Shown here: positions 23,789 to 32,892 of the stretch, piece by piece
How positions within the stretch are numbered: the first letter of the stretch is position 1
Layout: each line of letters begins with the position of its first letter
Assembly: GCF_030209755.1 (NCBI RefSeq)
Contig: NZ_JARVRH010000027.1
Location: 84,289 to 148,288 of the forward strand
DNA from: Arthrobacter sp. efr-133-TYG-118
Lineage (GTDB): Bacteria > Actinomycetota > Actinomycetes > Actinomycetales > Micrococcaceae
DNA: 64,000 bases
Direction: 5' to 3'
Notes under the pieces: model-generated
Seen by the model: only the letters and a program-made list of their open reading frames with translations
The model's database searches: none
What the model was told of the DNA's origin: nothing
Made by a program: the position numbers and the translations under genes

Positions 23789-24700
23789 GTGCCCGTCTAC
23801 ACGCTGAACGTGCCGCCGTCCACAGTGATCCCGGCACCGAACGTCGCCACCTACGCGAGCCGCAGCATCTACGTCACCCCATCTGAGTTCCGGAACGCAC
23901 CGACCGGTGTTGACGTGTCCCAGCTCATCCCCGGCGACAGCAACCAGACGCACCAGGCCGCGGCGCTCGTCATGCAGCTCCAGCGCGCCAGTGCCGTGGC
24001 TGACAGGATCTGCCGCAAGGTACTTGGCGCGACCCTTGACACGCAGGCCGGGTACTACCGGGTGCAAAACGTCGACGGGGTCGGCCCTGCGCTGAAGGTG
24101 CCCTTGGATTTCACCCCCATCATTGCCGTGTGCGGTGCCAGCGCCGGCCCCACCCCGTCATCCATGGCGGCCGTGACGGACCTGTCCAACGTCTGGATCG
24201 GGAAGAAGGCCGTGACCATCCCGGTTGGTGCTTCGCGTTGCGCCGGTAAGCAGTACGCGACCGTGAGCTACCTGAACGGCTGGGCGAACACCACCCTGCA
24301 AGCCGCGGCCGTCCCCGCCGCCGTGTCCATCACCGTCACCACGGCCTTGGGCATCATGCCGGGCCAGCAACTGACCTTGCTGAACACGTCCAACTCCGAA
24401 ATCGTCACGGTCGACCCGGCCTATATTCCCTCGAACACGGCCACGAACGTTCTAATCCCGGTCACTACCCCGATCGTGGGCACGTACGCGGCGGGTGACA
24501 CGGTCACGAACATGCCCGGCGAAATCAAACAGGCCGTGATCCTCATCGCGAAGTCCCTGATCCTGACCCGCGGATCCGACGCCATCGAGATTGCCTCCAC
24601 GAACGCCCAGCCCACCCACATGTCCGGTGTTGAACCGGCCGTCGCGTCCGATCTGGAGTTCGCGGAGTTCCTCCTCTCGGACTACATCCGCGCCGCCTGA
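23789..24700 (+). CDS. Head-tail connector (adaptor)
   Basis: A 303-aa protein. An N-terminal helical region (about 55-90, QAAALVMQLQRASAVADRIC) resembles gp6/gp15-type adaptors. A beta-rich segment with repeats of Val/Thr follows at about 180-250, and the C-terminal helices (AVILIAKSLILTRG, EFAEFLLSDYI) close the connector. AGGAG precedes GTG 23,789. Confidence 0.6.
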   Translation: MPVYTLNVPPSTVIPAPNVATYASRSIYVTPSEFRNAPTGVDVSQLIPGDSNQTHQAAALVMQLQRASAVADRICRKVLGATLDTQAGYYRVQNVDGVGPALKVPLDFTPIIAVCGASAGPTPSSMAAVTDLSNVWIGKKAVTIPVGASRCAGKQYATVSYLNGWANTTLQAAAVPAAVSITVTTALGIMPGQQLTLLNTSNSEIVTVDPAYIPSNTATNVLIPVTTPIVGTYAAGDTVTNMPGEIKQAVILIAKSLILTRGSDAIEIASTNAQPTHMSGVEPAVASDLEFAEFLLSDYIRAA

Positions 24701-24711
24701 CCCCCTATGCA

Positions 24712-24749
24712 GGGTGCCCCGCCATGTGGGGATACGTGCCGGGGCACCC
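24712..24749 (+). terminator. Hairpin between connector genes
   Basis: GGGTGCCCCG (24,712-24,721) pairs with CGGGGCACCC (24,740-24,749). No T-run follows. It resembles the hairpins after the capsid and major tail genes and is likely an mRNA-processing or attenuation structure. Confidence 0.45.
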
Positions 24750-24770
24750 ACCAAAACGTAAGGACGCCCA

Positions 24771-25268
24771 GTGAGTACCACGACGGTCATCGCCCAGATC
24801 CAGTCTTTCCTTGCGCCCACGCCCGGTTTGACTGTCCTGTTCAAGGACGTGCCGTGGCAGATGACCGGCGAGAACTGGCAGACCAACTCCATGCCAGGCA
24901 CTGCCGCGTTCCTCCACATCGAGCACATCACCGAATCGAGGATCGCGCAGGGCGGTGAGCATGGCGGCTGGAAGCAGCGCGACTACCAAGTCGCCCTCGT
25001 CGTCCTCTACCAATACCTCATCCCCTCCGATGTCGCGTCCAAGGACGTGTGGGTGGATGGCCGCAACGCCCTCATCGATGCCATCACCACCCGCATCGAG
25101 TCCGACCGGGCCTTCGGGTCCGTGGGCGGTTTCCCCGTCTGGGAGGCAGGAAACCAGGACAACGGCATCGAAGTGAACCTTGACTTCCCGGTCTGGGACA
25201 AGGGCGGCGGGAAGGTCCGGAACTGGTTCCGGGTCGAGTTCAAGGTCACTGAGATGGTTCCGGCCTGA
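24771..25268 (+). CDS. Head-tail connector / tail terminator-like
   Basis: A 165-aa protein with Trp-rich beta segments and a central helix (VDGRNALIDAITTRIESD). The size, the place after the adaptor and the ending VEFKVTEM fit tail terminator or completion proteins, but no signature is decisive. GTG 24,771; the stop overlaps the next ATG (TGATG). Confidence 0.5.
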   Translation: MSTTTVIAQIQSFLAPTPGLTVLFKDVPWQMTGENWQTNSMPGTAAFLHIEHITESRIAQGGEHGGWKQRDYQVALVVLYQYLIPSDVASKDVWVDGRNALIDAITTRIESDRAFGSVGGFPVWEAGNQDNGIEVNLDFPVWDKGGGKVRNWFRVEFKVTEMVPA

Positions 25269-25765
25269 TGGTCCGCTCCCGGTACGTCCGGCGCGGACGG
25301 ACGGGCAGGAAAGCGACCGGCATCAAGATCGCCCGCCGCCGGGTCACGGTCCATCATCACTACCACCGCCGCTACGCCGGTGTCCGCAACACGTCGACGG
25401 CCGCGCCGAAGCGCCGCAGGGCCGGGATTGCCCGGACCAATAAAACCGGCAGGCATCACCGTTTCCTTGGCCGGAAGAAACATGTCGGCCCGCGCGCGAA
25501 GCGTGGCACCGCCCTGCATCGGGCGTTGAAGGGCCGCCATGGTCACCGCAAATTCCACGGCCGTAAGAAGTCCATCCACAAACGCGTCATGCGCAAGGGC
25601 CTGCACCGCACGTTCAAGGGCCGCAAGTACCACGGCCGGCACGTGAAACCGGGCCAGCACCGCCGCTTCCTTGGTCGGAAAGCCAGCACCCATAAGCGCC
25701 GCACGCGCCTACCCAAACCCAAGGCCGCCCCCATTTCGAGCGCGTCCTATTTGTCCATGTTCTAG
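25268..25765 (+). CDS. Extremely basic Arg/Lys/His-rich protein
   Basis: A 165-aa protein in which roughly half of the residues are Arg, Lys or His and acidic residues are almost absent. Imperfect units around H-R-x-F-x-G-R-K recur: HHRFLGRKKH, HRKFHGRKKS, HRTFKGRKYH and HRRFLGRKAS. It would bind DNA, RNA or an acidic partner strongly. It sits among connector genes, so it could neutralise packaged DNA near the portal or be a virion DNA-binding protein (inference). It starts with ATG in TGATG, coupled to the gene before. Confidence 0.7.
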   Translation: MVRSRYVRRGRTGRKATGIKIARRRVTVHHHYHRRYAGVRNTSTAAPKRRRAGIARTNKTGRHHRFLGRKKHVGPRAKRGTALHRALKGRHGHRKFHGRKKSIHKRVMRKGLHRTFKGRKYHGRHVKPGQHRRFLGRKASTHKRRTRLPKPKAAPISSASYLSMF

Positions 25766-25776
25766 GAGGACATGCC

Positions 25777-26121
25777 ATGACTGATTACCACTTCATCGGA
25801 GCGTTCCCGCGAGTCCTGGCTGGGCTTTCGCAAGGCGTGAACGCGCTCATCCTGCCCGTTGATCGGGACGCCCCGCCGTACGGGTCCACCATCGAAGCCC
25901 GCCCGGGTGACGTGATCCAGACGGACGCCCCCTACGTGCACCCGGAACTTGCCGAGGTCGAGGCCTCCGATGCTCACGGCCTGTCCCCGGCGGACGAGGC
26001 GTGGGCGCAAGCCAACCCCGTGCCCGTCGTCCCCGTTGAGCCTGTCGCCCCTGTTGCAGATCCTGCCCCTGACGCCATGACCGCCGAAGGCGCACCCGCC
26101 CCGGCCGAACCCACCAACTAA
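25777..26121 (+). CDS. Hypothetical head-tail region protein, 114 aa
   Basis: AGGAGG precedes ATG 25,777. The N-terminal 70 residues look folded; the C-terminal 40 are a Pro/Ala/Val-rich tail (VPVVPVEPVAPVADP) that may be disordered. The position before the major tail gene suggests a connector or tail accessory protein. Not recognised. Confidence 0.55.
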   Translation: MTDYHFIGAFPRVLAGLSQGVNALILPVDRDAPPYGSTIEARPGDVIQTDAPYVHPELAEVEASDAHGLSPADEAWAQANPVPVVPVEPVAPVADPAPDAMTAEGAPAPAEPTN

Positions 26122-26135
26122 AGGAAACCCTGACC

Positions 26136-27443
26136 ATGACCAACACCCCCCGGCCGGGCTCTCAGCAGTGGTTCGGCCTCGCCAAAGAAACCACGTACGG
26201 CGTCCCCGTCGCCGCCCCCACCATGTGGATTCCCGTGGACACCCCCTCATGGGAGCCGAAGAAAACACCCCTCGTCGACAACGGCCTCCGCGGCATGATG
26301 GGCACCGACTACGGGCAGACCCAGGGCATGCGCCACGACGAACTGTCCTACAAGACCCTGATCTACGCGGACACCGTGTTCCCGCACCTCATGGCCATGC
26401 TCGGCGGCACGGACAACGTCACGGCCCTGACCGCCACGACCCTGACCCTCGGCACGACCTCCACCACGGGTGGCACCCTCCCCGCGGGCGCCACCTATTG
26501 GAAGGTCACCGCGACCGGCGGCGGCGGGGAAGGCATCGGCTCCAACGAAGTCACCGCCACACTCACCGGCGCGTCCTCCACGCAGGCACTCTCGTGGACC
26601 CTTGTGACCGGCGCGTCCGGATACAAGATCTACCGCGGCACCGCCCCCGGAGCTGAGAACGTCCTCGTCACGACCATCACGTCCGGTGCGACCCTGACGT
26701 TCACCGACACCGGAACCTCCACCGGGGCAGGCACCCCGCCCACGACCGCGGGCAACGTGCACGCCGTGTCCCTGAACAACACCTCGGACGCCACCCACAC
26801 CGGCCAGCCCTACTCCTACACCGGGTTCCTGTACCAGTTCGACGGGAACGTCATCCAGCTCCCCGGCATGGTCATGTCCGACCTGAAGTTCACCTTCAAG
26901 GCCGACACGCAGGTGACCCTGGACGTGGCGTGGATCAGCATGCCCGGCGCGACTCTCGCCGCGCCGACCAACACGCCGTCCACGCTGCCGCCGTTCCCGC
27001 CCGCCGGGGCCGGTATCTCCATCGCCGGTGTCCTGACGAACAACTACAGCGACTTCTCACTGGACCTCAAGCGCACCGTCACCCCCGTCGGGACGCTGAA
27101 CGGCACCAACATCCCGGCGGCGATCTTCGCCGGCCCGCTGTCCGTCACCGGTTCGTTGAATGCCCTATACCAGGGCCTCAGCGACACGGACCTGAACAAC
27201 CTGCTCAACAACACGCAGCCGGCTTTGTCCCTGTCGATCAACCAGGCCGGGGACTCCGCTCACCCGCTCGTGCTGCAGTGCTCGAAGATCACCTACGACT
27301 CGGCCAAGCCGACCGGTTCGAACACGTCCTTCGCGACGATCGCGTCTGCGTTCAAGGCGCTGATGAACGCGACCGATGCGCTCGACGGGAAGCTCTCCCC
27401 GGTGCAGGCCAAGATCGTCACCACCTCCGCAACACCGTACTAA
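26136..27443 (+). CDS. Major tail protein with Ig-like domain
   Basis: A 435-aa protein. The tail-tube parts (about 1-95 and 215-435) flank an inserted Ig/FN3-like domain at about 105-200: TYWKVTATG, then GASGYKIYRG and TLTFTDTGTS. Ig-like insertions in tail tube proteins are known from siphoviruses and decorate the outside of the tail. AAAGGAAA precedes ATG 26,136. The chaperone genes follow, as expected. Confidence 0.8.
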   Translation: MTNTPRPGSQQWFGLAKETTYGVPVAAPTMWIPVDTPSWEPKKTPLVDNGLRGMMGTDYGQTQGMRHDELSYKTLIYADTVFPHLMAMLGGTDNVTALTATTLTLGTTSTTGGTLPAGATYWKVTATGGGGEGIGSNEVTATLTGASSTQALSWTLVTGASGYKIYRGTAPGAENVLVTTITSGATLTFTDTGTSTGAGTPPTTAGNVHAVSLNNTSDATHTGQPYSYTGFLYQFDGNVIQLPGMVMSDLKFTFKADTQVTLDVAWISMPGATLAAPTNTPSTLPPFPPAGAGISIAGVLTNNYSDFSLDLKRTVTPVGTLNGTNIPAAIFAGPLSVTGSLNALYQGLSDTDLNNLLNNTQPALSLSINQAGDSAHPLVLQCSKITYDSAKPTGSNTSFATIASAFKALMNATDALDGKLSPVQAKIVTTSATPY

Positions 27444-27450
27444 AAACCCC

Positions 27451-27477
27451 GGCGGGCGCCCCCCCGTGGCGCCCGCC
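27451..27477 (+). terminator. Hairpin after the major tail gene
   Basis: GGCGGGCGCC (27,451-27,460) pairs with GGCGCCCGCC (27,468-27,477) over a 7-base loop. No T-run follows. It is the third such hairpin after a gene for an abundant virion protein. Confidence 0.5.
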
Positions 27478-27504
27478 ACCCCCTTATCCCCAAGGAGTAT
27501 CCCC

Positions 27505-28029
27505 ATGTCCAAAACTTTCCCGCTTCTTGACGGCACCGTCGAACTGTTCGACCGCGACGAAATCACGCGCCGTCGCACCCTCCCGTACGACGTTCTGCTG
27601 AACCAGTCCGACCACCTCATGGTCAAGCTCGCCCACGCCCGCCGCATCGTTGCCCCTGATGGCCGGGTTGAGGAGAACGAAGCCCTTGACGGGCCGGAAC
27701 ATCGTCTCACGACGCACGAATCCGAAACCCTCGAGTACATGCAGCTCGCCCTCAACTGGTCCTGGCTCAAGGCCTGGACCCTTGACGCCCCGTTCCCGGC
27801 CAAGTGGGAAGACCTCCTTGACCTGCCGAGGCGGGTCGTGGACGCGCTGCACGCCGCCGTGCAAGCCCACGCGAACGGGCGCCTGCCCGATGTTGCCCCT
27901 GACTTTGAGCCCAGCGCGGAGACGTTGGAGGACCGGGATTCTTTTACTGGCGGCTCCGACGCCTCCAAGACTTCATCCAAGGCACCCGCCAAGCGTCGGA
28001 GCTCGACCCGGAAACCCTCAGCCTCCTAA
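27505..28029 (+). CDS. Tail assembly chaperone G
   Basis: A 174-aa protein between the major tail and tape measure genes, the fixed place of the G chaperone. The zero-frame product ends in a basic Ser/Lys/Arg tail (SSKAPAKRRSSTRKPS). CAAGGAG precedes ATG 27,505. Part of the ribosomes are expected to shift frame near 27,942 and make the longer GT form. The chaperone would coat the tape measure protein during tail assembly. Confidence 0.72.
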   Translation: MSKTFPLLDGTVELFDRDEITRRRTLPYDVLLNQSDHLMVKLAHARRIVAPDGRVEENEALDGPEHRLTTHESETLEYMQLALNWSWLKAWTLDAPFPAKWEDLLDLPRRVVDALHAAVQAHANGRLPDVAPDFEPSAETLEDRDSFTGGSDASKTSSKAPAKRRSSTRKPSAS

Positions 28030-28181
28030 GGTTCCGCAACCGCTGGCACCCGATCTACGGCGGCAGCTACGCGGAGTATCTGGATACCCCGGAAGCAGTC
28101 ATTGAAATGCTGCTGCGCATCGAGGACGCCTACACCCCCGCGCCGGCGCCTGCTGCGCCGCCCGACCCGATCATCCAGTAG
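27505..28181 (+). CDS. GT chaperone by -1 frameshift
   Basis: Residues 1 to 147 are shared with G. At CTTTTAC (27,941-27,947) the tRNA on TTT (27,943-27,945) can re-pair with TTT one base back. Reading then continues TAC TGG CGG in the -1 frame as YWRLRRLQDFIQG and ends at TAG 28,179-28,181, giving about 225 aa. The T part is open through the G stop and has a helical, WHPIYGGSYAEYL-type sequence. A run of four T in this GC-rich operon is unusual, which supports a slip site. The exact slip codon is inference. Confidence 0.65.
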
Positions 28182-28190
28182 GAGCGTCCC

Positions 28191-28613
28191 GTGGCAGGTC
28201 TTGAGTTCATCTGGCACGGGATCGAAGACCTTGAGAAAGCGTTCGTCCGGGCCGGGGTGCAAGCTGATCTTGCCGCCCGCGAAAACGTGAAGGTCGGCGC
28301 AGCGACCCTGATCCGGGACGCGCAGAACAACTTCGAAGGCGCCCACAAAAAGGGCGAACCGCACGTCGGCGGGAACAAGCCGAACATCGTGACCGGCAAC
28401 CTGCGCCGCTCGATCATGGCCGACTCCCTGAATCACTACGGCATGGGCGTCTACTCCACGCAGGTGGGCCCGACCATGAAGTACGGGCGCCGCGTGGAGC
28501 TGGGCCTCGCCCCCACGGGAGCGTACCCGTACTTCGGGCCTGCCGCCGCGAAAGTGCGCGCCGAAATGGCCGCCATTGCTACCGCCAACTGGGCGCGATT
28601 CATCAAATTCTAA
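28191..28613 (+). CDS. HK97 gp10-like tail completion protein
   Basis: A 140-aa protein with the family pattern of HK97 gp10-type proteins: AATLIRDAQNNFEG, TGNLRRSI, then YGRRVELG and YPYFGPA. These proteins usually sit at the head-tail interface. Here it lies after the chaperones instead of before the major tail gene, which is a small rearrangement. It starts with GTG 28,191 after TAGGAGCGTCCC. Confidence 0.65.
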   Translation: MAGLEFIWHGIEDLEKAFVRAGVQADLAARENVKVGAATLIRDAQNNFEGAHKKGEPHVGGNKPNIVTGNLRRSIMADSLNHYGMGVYSTQVGPTMKYGRRVELGLAPTGAYPYFGPAAAKVRAEMAAIATANWARFIKF

Positions 28614-28628
28614 TCACCGGAGGCCCCC

Positions 28629-31600
28629 ATGTCGTTCCTGCCCCCTGTCGTCATGGAAATGCGGGCCAACGCCTCCCAGTTCCTCTCGGAGCAGGGCAAA
28701 GTCGTTGCCGCGGCGAAGACCACCGCGACGGAGACGGAGAAGGCCGCGCAGAAGGAAGCCGCAGCCGCCAGGACATCCGCTGCGGAGGCTACCCGCGCCG
28801 CCGAGCAGAAGGCCGCGGCTTCTGACAGTGCAGCGAAGGCCGCTGTCGTGGCAACGGACCGGCGTATCGCCGCCGAAGTGAAAGCCACCGAAGCGCAGGC
28901 CAAGGCCGCGCAGATACAGGCCGACTCCCTCGGTGCGATGACGAAGGAACAGCAGGTCGCGTATGACAAGCAGGTAGCTGCAGCCGAACGCGCCGCCAAC
29001 GCCGTGTCCCTTGCCGCAGCGAAGGAATCCGAGGCACAAGGCAAAGCCGCGGCATCCGCGACTGTCGCCGCCGAGGCGCAGTCAAAGGCCGCCGACCTGC
29101 AGGTGGTGGCAGCGGAGAAGTCCGCCGCCGCGCAGGAAGTCGCCGCGACCCGCACGAAGGTCGCGATGAACTCCGTGGTGGGAGTGGCGAACAAAGTCAG
29201 CGCCGTGACTCTCCTCGCCGCAGGCGCGATCGCCGTGGGCTCCGTCGAGATGGCGTCCAAGTTCGAGAAGTCCACCATGCTCCTCGTCACCGCCGGCGGG
29301 GAATCCGTGAACGCGCTCGAGTCTGTCCGTCAGGGCATCCTGGATGTTTCCACCCAGACGGGTACCTCTGCTGAGCAAATGAGCGAGGGCATGTATGTGA
29401 TGGAGAAGGCCGGGATCCGTGGCGCGGCTGGTCTGTCGGCGTTGAAGATGGCTGCTGAGGGTGCCAAGGACGAGAACGTGGACCTGTCGATCATGACGCA
29501 GGCCCTCACGGACTTGCTGCTTGACTACGGTACCAAGACCAGCGACGCCGCAGCGGTCACCCGGGACTCGGTGAAGTACACGAACGAGCTCGTTGCGGCG
29601 TCGGGTGCTGCGAAGACCACGATGACGGACTTCGCGGGCAGCATGTCCGCGATTATCCCGATCGGTTCCACGGCGAAGATCAGCTTTGAGCAGCTCGGTG
29701 GTGCGATCGCTACCATGACGCAGCACGGGCAGACCGCGCAGCAGTCCTCGCAGAACCTCGCGAACCTTGTCATGTCCCTCGTCAGGCCGAACAACCTGGC
29801 GTCGGCGGCCATGTCCCAGCTTGGCATCGACACGACCGACCTTGCAGCGCACCTTGGCGAACGTGGCCTGTCCGGCACCCTCGCGATTGTGGACAAAGCC
29901 ATCAAGGACCACATGACCCCGGACTTGATGGTCCACACCGGCACCATGAAGGACAACGCCAACGCCGCGAAGGCGATGGACACCATCATGTCCCAGATGT
30001 CCCCGACGATGGCGAAGCTGTCCCAGGGCCTCAAGGACGGGTCCGTGTCCCAGAAGTCCTACACCAAGGACGTTAAGGACTTGGGCGGTGAAGCGGGCGC
30101 ACTGGGCAACCAGTTCATGACCCTCTACAAAGCCAACTCGGGCGTCACCGACTCCCTAAAGGCCGGTAAGCCAGCCTACGAAACCTACACGGCGGCCCTG
30201 CGGGACACCCTCGGCAACGTGACGGCCATGCGCGCCGCGCAAATGCTCCTCATGAACGACGGCCGCGAGTTCGAAGCGAACATCAAGGCCATCGGTGAAG
30301 CGGGCAAGAAGACCGGGCAGGACATCTCCACTTGGGCTGACATGCAGTCCACCCTGTCCGTGAAAATGGACCAGACGAAAGCCATGGTCGAGAACCTCGG
30401 CATCGAACTGGGGTCCAAACTGGTCCCGGTCGCGAAGGACGCGGTCCAAGGTTTCACGGACCTGTTCCACGGCTTCGAAAAGGGCAACCCTGTCCTGCTG
30501 GGCATTGCCGGGCTCATCGGCGGGGCACTCCTTATCTCCACCGTGGACTTCGGTGTCCAGATGGGCAAGACTGTCGTGAAGACGGTCTCGGGTCTGGTCG
30601 ACATGGGTGCGACCGCCATTGCGCAGTCGTCATTGTTCGTCAAGGGCATGATGGCTGACGAGATAGCCGTCGGCCAGTTCTCCACAAAAGCCGAGATTGC
30701 CGGGGCCAAGGTCAAGGGCATGTCCGGGATGATCGGCGGCATCGGGGCAGTCGCCACCGGAGCCGTTATCGGGCTGGAACTCGCGTCGTCAACGGTCAAG
30801 ACCGCAACGAACTCCATACAGGACATCACCACTGCGCTCAAGGACTTTGCCGACGCGGGAAATACCGCTGGCAAGATCCAGATGGACGCCCTGTTTTCCA
30901 ACTGGGATAAGGGGTTAGGGCATACCACGTCCAGCATTTCCGGCATGGATGATGCTATCCAGAAGCTCCAGCATCAGGACTTCAACCAGTGGGCCAATCA
31001 CCTCTTCGATCCACTGAACTCCGCGTTGCACATGGCGCGCTCCCAGGTCCAGGAGACCGAGGATAAGATCACGAGCCTTGGCAGTTCGCTCGGCCAAATG
31101 GCCAGCAACGGATCTTTGGATACGGCGGCCAGGGGCTTCGACCGGCTCGCTAAGTCGTGGGGTGGCGGTCTCAAGGGCGCTCAGGACTTGCTCGACAAGA
31201 TGCCGGATTATAAGAAGGCGCTCGAGGACCAGTCCAATGCCGTGGGGCATCAGCTCTCGCAGCAGGAAGAGCTTGAGTTCGCGATGGGCAAAATCCCTGA
31301 TGCGATGGTCAAGGCGCTGAACCCTACCCAAAAGTTCACGGACGCCATCGGCCAGGTTCACCCGATCACCCCGGCCCTGCAGAAATCCCTGGATGATGCT
31401 GGCGTGTCCGCTGATGGTCTGGCAAACGACCTTACGAAAGTGCTTGACGGAATGTTGGCCGCTGGTTTGGCGACGGAGAACTCCCGGACCGCGACGGAGG
31501 GCTTCAACAAGACCATCAACGACGCACATACGGCCGTTGATGACCTGACGAAGCAGCACGTGGACTTAAGTAACGCACTCAACGACACGTCCACGGACTT

Positions 31601-32414
31601 CAACCTGGCTGACGCTGCCGGCGCGCAGTTGAATGACAAGTTCACTGCCGTGAAGGACAAGGGCATTGAGGTTGCCAAGTCGCTTGCCGGTCAGGGTAAA
31701 GAGGCCGTGTCCGGGGCTTTGGTGGATACGTACAACAACATGATCAAGGCAGCGGACGGCATGGGCATCCATGGGCAGGCCGCGATCGACCTGACCCGGA
31801 ACTTGTTGGGCATCCCGAAGAACGTGGACGTTAAGACGTGGGTTGACACTGCGGCTGCTCAGGCGGCCACGGACAAACTCCAAGGGTCACTGGACAAACT
31901 CCCGACGTTCAAGAGTGTCTCGGTCAACGTGCAGTACACGGAGTCGGGAACGCAGGTCTTGAAGAACGCTCAGGACGCGGGCAACACGCTCACGTCGAAG
32001 ATCAGCAACATGGGTGGTGCGGTCTCGGAGACCATGGGCTTCTGGGATGGCGGTGTCATTCCCGGCACGCCACCGTCGAACCCCAAGATGGACAACATCT
32101 TGACGATGGTCAACGGGAAGCCGCTGATGGTCCGATCGGGTGAGTTCATCACGAATGAGCCGATGACGAAGGTCAACATGCCGTGGCTGAAGGCATCAAA
32201 CGCGGGCCTGAATATTGGTTCCGCGATGCAGTCCCGGTACGCCAGCGGTTACGCGCAGGGCGCGTCGCAGGCGGCGTCCTATGGCCAGCATGCCGGTACC
32301 TCCCCAGCAGCCGGCAGGTCGGTCGTGAACAACGTTGACCTTCATGTTCAGACGAACGCGACGGCCCCGCAGATCGTGCGGGAGCTTGGCTCGTTTTTGG
32401 CGATGCAGGGCTAA
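28629..32414 (+). CDS. Tape measure protein
   Basis: A 1261-aa protein, the longest in the window. Residues about 20-200 are an Ala/Lys/Glu coiled coil. A TP901-type conserved segment follows at about 210-480 (ASKFEKSTMLLVTAGGE, GTSAEQMSEGMYVMEKAG, GALGNQFMTLYKA). Hydrophobic stretches occur near 630-720 (ILLGIAGLIGGALLI type). At the usual 0.15 nm per residue it predicts a tail of roughly 190 nm. CCGGAGG precedes ATG 28,629 and a strong terminator follows the gene. Confidence 0.92.
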   Translation: MSFLPPVVMEMRANASQFLSEQGKVVAAAKTTATETEKAAQKEAAAARTSAAEATRAAEQKAAASDSAAKAAVVATDRRIAAEVKATEAQAKAAQIQADSLGAMTKEQQVAYDKQVAAAERAANAVSLAAAKESEAQGKAAASATVAAEAQSKAADLQVVAAEKSAAAQEVAATRTKVAMNSVVGVANKVSAVTLLAAGAIAVGSVEMASKFEKSTMLLVTAGGESVNALESVRQGILDVSTQTGTSAEQMSEGMYVMEKAGIRGAAGLSALKMAAEGAKDENVDLSIMTQALTDLLLDYGTKTSDAAAVTRDSVKYTNELVAASGAAKTTMTDFAGSMSAIIPIGSTAKISFEQLGGAIATMTQHGQTAQQSSQNLANLVMSLVRPNNLASAAMSQLGIDTTDLAAHLGERGLSGTLAIVDKAIKDHMTPDLMVHTGTMKDNANAAKAMDTIMSQMSPTMAKLSQGLKDGSVSQKSYTKDVKDLGGEAGALGNQFMTLYKANSGVTDSLKAGKPAYETYTAALRDTLGNVTAMRAAQMLLMNDGREFEANIKAIGEAGKKTGQDISTWADMQSTLSVKMDQTKAMVENLGIELGSKLVPVAKDAVQGFTDLFHGFEKGNPVLLGIAGLIGGALLISTVDFGVQMGKTVVKTVSGLVDMGATAIAQSSLFVKGMMADEIAVGQFSTKAEIAGAKVKGMSGMIGGIGAVATGAVIGLELASSTVKTATNSIQDITTALKDFADAGNTAGKIQMDALFSNWDKGLGHTTSSISGMDDAIQKLQHQDFNQWANHLFDPLNSALHMARSQVQETEDKITSLGSSLGQMASNGSLDTAARGFDRLAKSWGGGLKGAQDLLDKMPDYKKALEDQSNAVGHQLSQQEELEFAMGKIPDAMVKALNPTQKFTDAIGQVHPITPALQKSLDDAGVSADGLANDLTKVLDGMLAAGLATENSRTATEGFNKTINDAHTAVDDLTKQHVDLSNALNDTSTDFNLADAAGAQLNDKFTAVKDKGIEVAKSLAGQGKEAVSGALVDTYNNMIKAADGMGIHGQAAIDLTRNLLGIPKNVDVKTWVDTAAAQAATDKLQGSLDKLPTFKSVSVNVQYTESGTQVLKNAQDAGNTLTSKISNMGGAVSETMGFWDGGVIPGTPPSNPKMDNILTMVNGKPLMVRSGEFITNEPMTKVNMPWLKASNAGLNIGSAMQSRYASGYAQGASQAASYGQHAGTSPAAGRSVVNNVDLHVQTNATAPQIVRELGSFLAMQG

Positions 32415-32424
32415 CAAACATTCC

Positions 32425-32463
32425 GTGGCCGGACACTTTCGGGTGTCCGGCCACCCCCTTTTG
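32425..32463 (+). terminator. Intrinsic terminator after tape measure
   Basis: GTGGCCGGACAC (32,425-32,436) pairs with GTGTCCGGCCAC (32,443-32,454), 12 perfect pairs over a short loop, followed by CCCCCTTTT. It is the strongest stop signal in the late operon and would block the minor tail genes unless they are antiterminated or have their own promoter. Confidence 0.75.
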
Positions 32464-32475
32464 AAAGGCACCCTC

Positions 32476-32892
32476 GTGGCATTCACTTTCGCGGCCATCG
32501 TAGCTTGGGACCCTAACGGGAAACAGGCCGTCAAGAACGTCAGCTTTCAGGTGTACGCGGTAACTGACACCAGCTACACGACTCCTTTGGCGATCACGGA
32601 CCCGTTCGGGGCGGCGATCCCGGGGAACATCCTGAACTCCAGCTCGCAGGGCGTGTTCCCTCAGTTCATGCAGGCCACTAACTCAACGGTGGTCATCGCG
32701 GACTCCACCAAAACGTATGCGTGGACGATCAACTGCGTCCAGCAAGACGCCGCCACAGCGAGCTTCATCAACACCCCGACAAGTGCCACGGCAGCGGCTC
32801 TTTCTGCCACTTATGCCCCCGTCACGGGTAGCCCAAATTATGACGCCATGGGCGATGCCTTGGTGTTCGCTCTCATCTTCGGAGGTAAATAA
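32476..32892 (+). CDS. Minor tail / baseplate-like protein, 138 aa
   Basis: GTG 32,476 follows GAAAGG. The sequence has a beta-sandwich pattern with FQVYAVTD, PLAITDPFGAAIPG and TYAWTI, similar to the N-terminal attachment modules of phage tail adhesins. It is the first gene after the terminator. The role is inferred from position and fold type. Confidence 0.5.
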   Translation: MAFTFAAIVAWDPNGKQAVKNVSFQVYAVTDTSYTTPLAITDPFGAAIPGNILNSSSQGVFPQFMQATNSTVVIADSTKTYAWTINCVQQDAATASFINTPTSATAAALSATYAPVTGSPNYDAMGDALVFALIFGGK

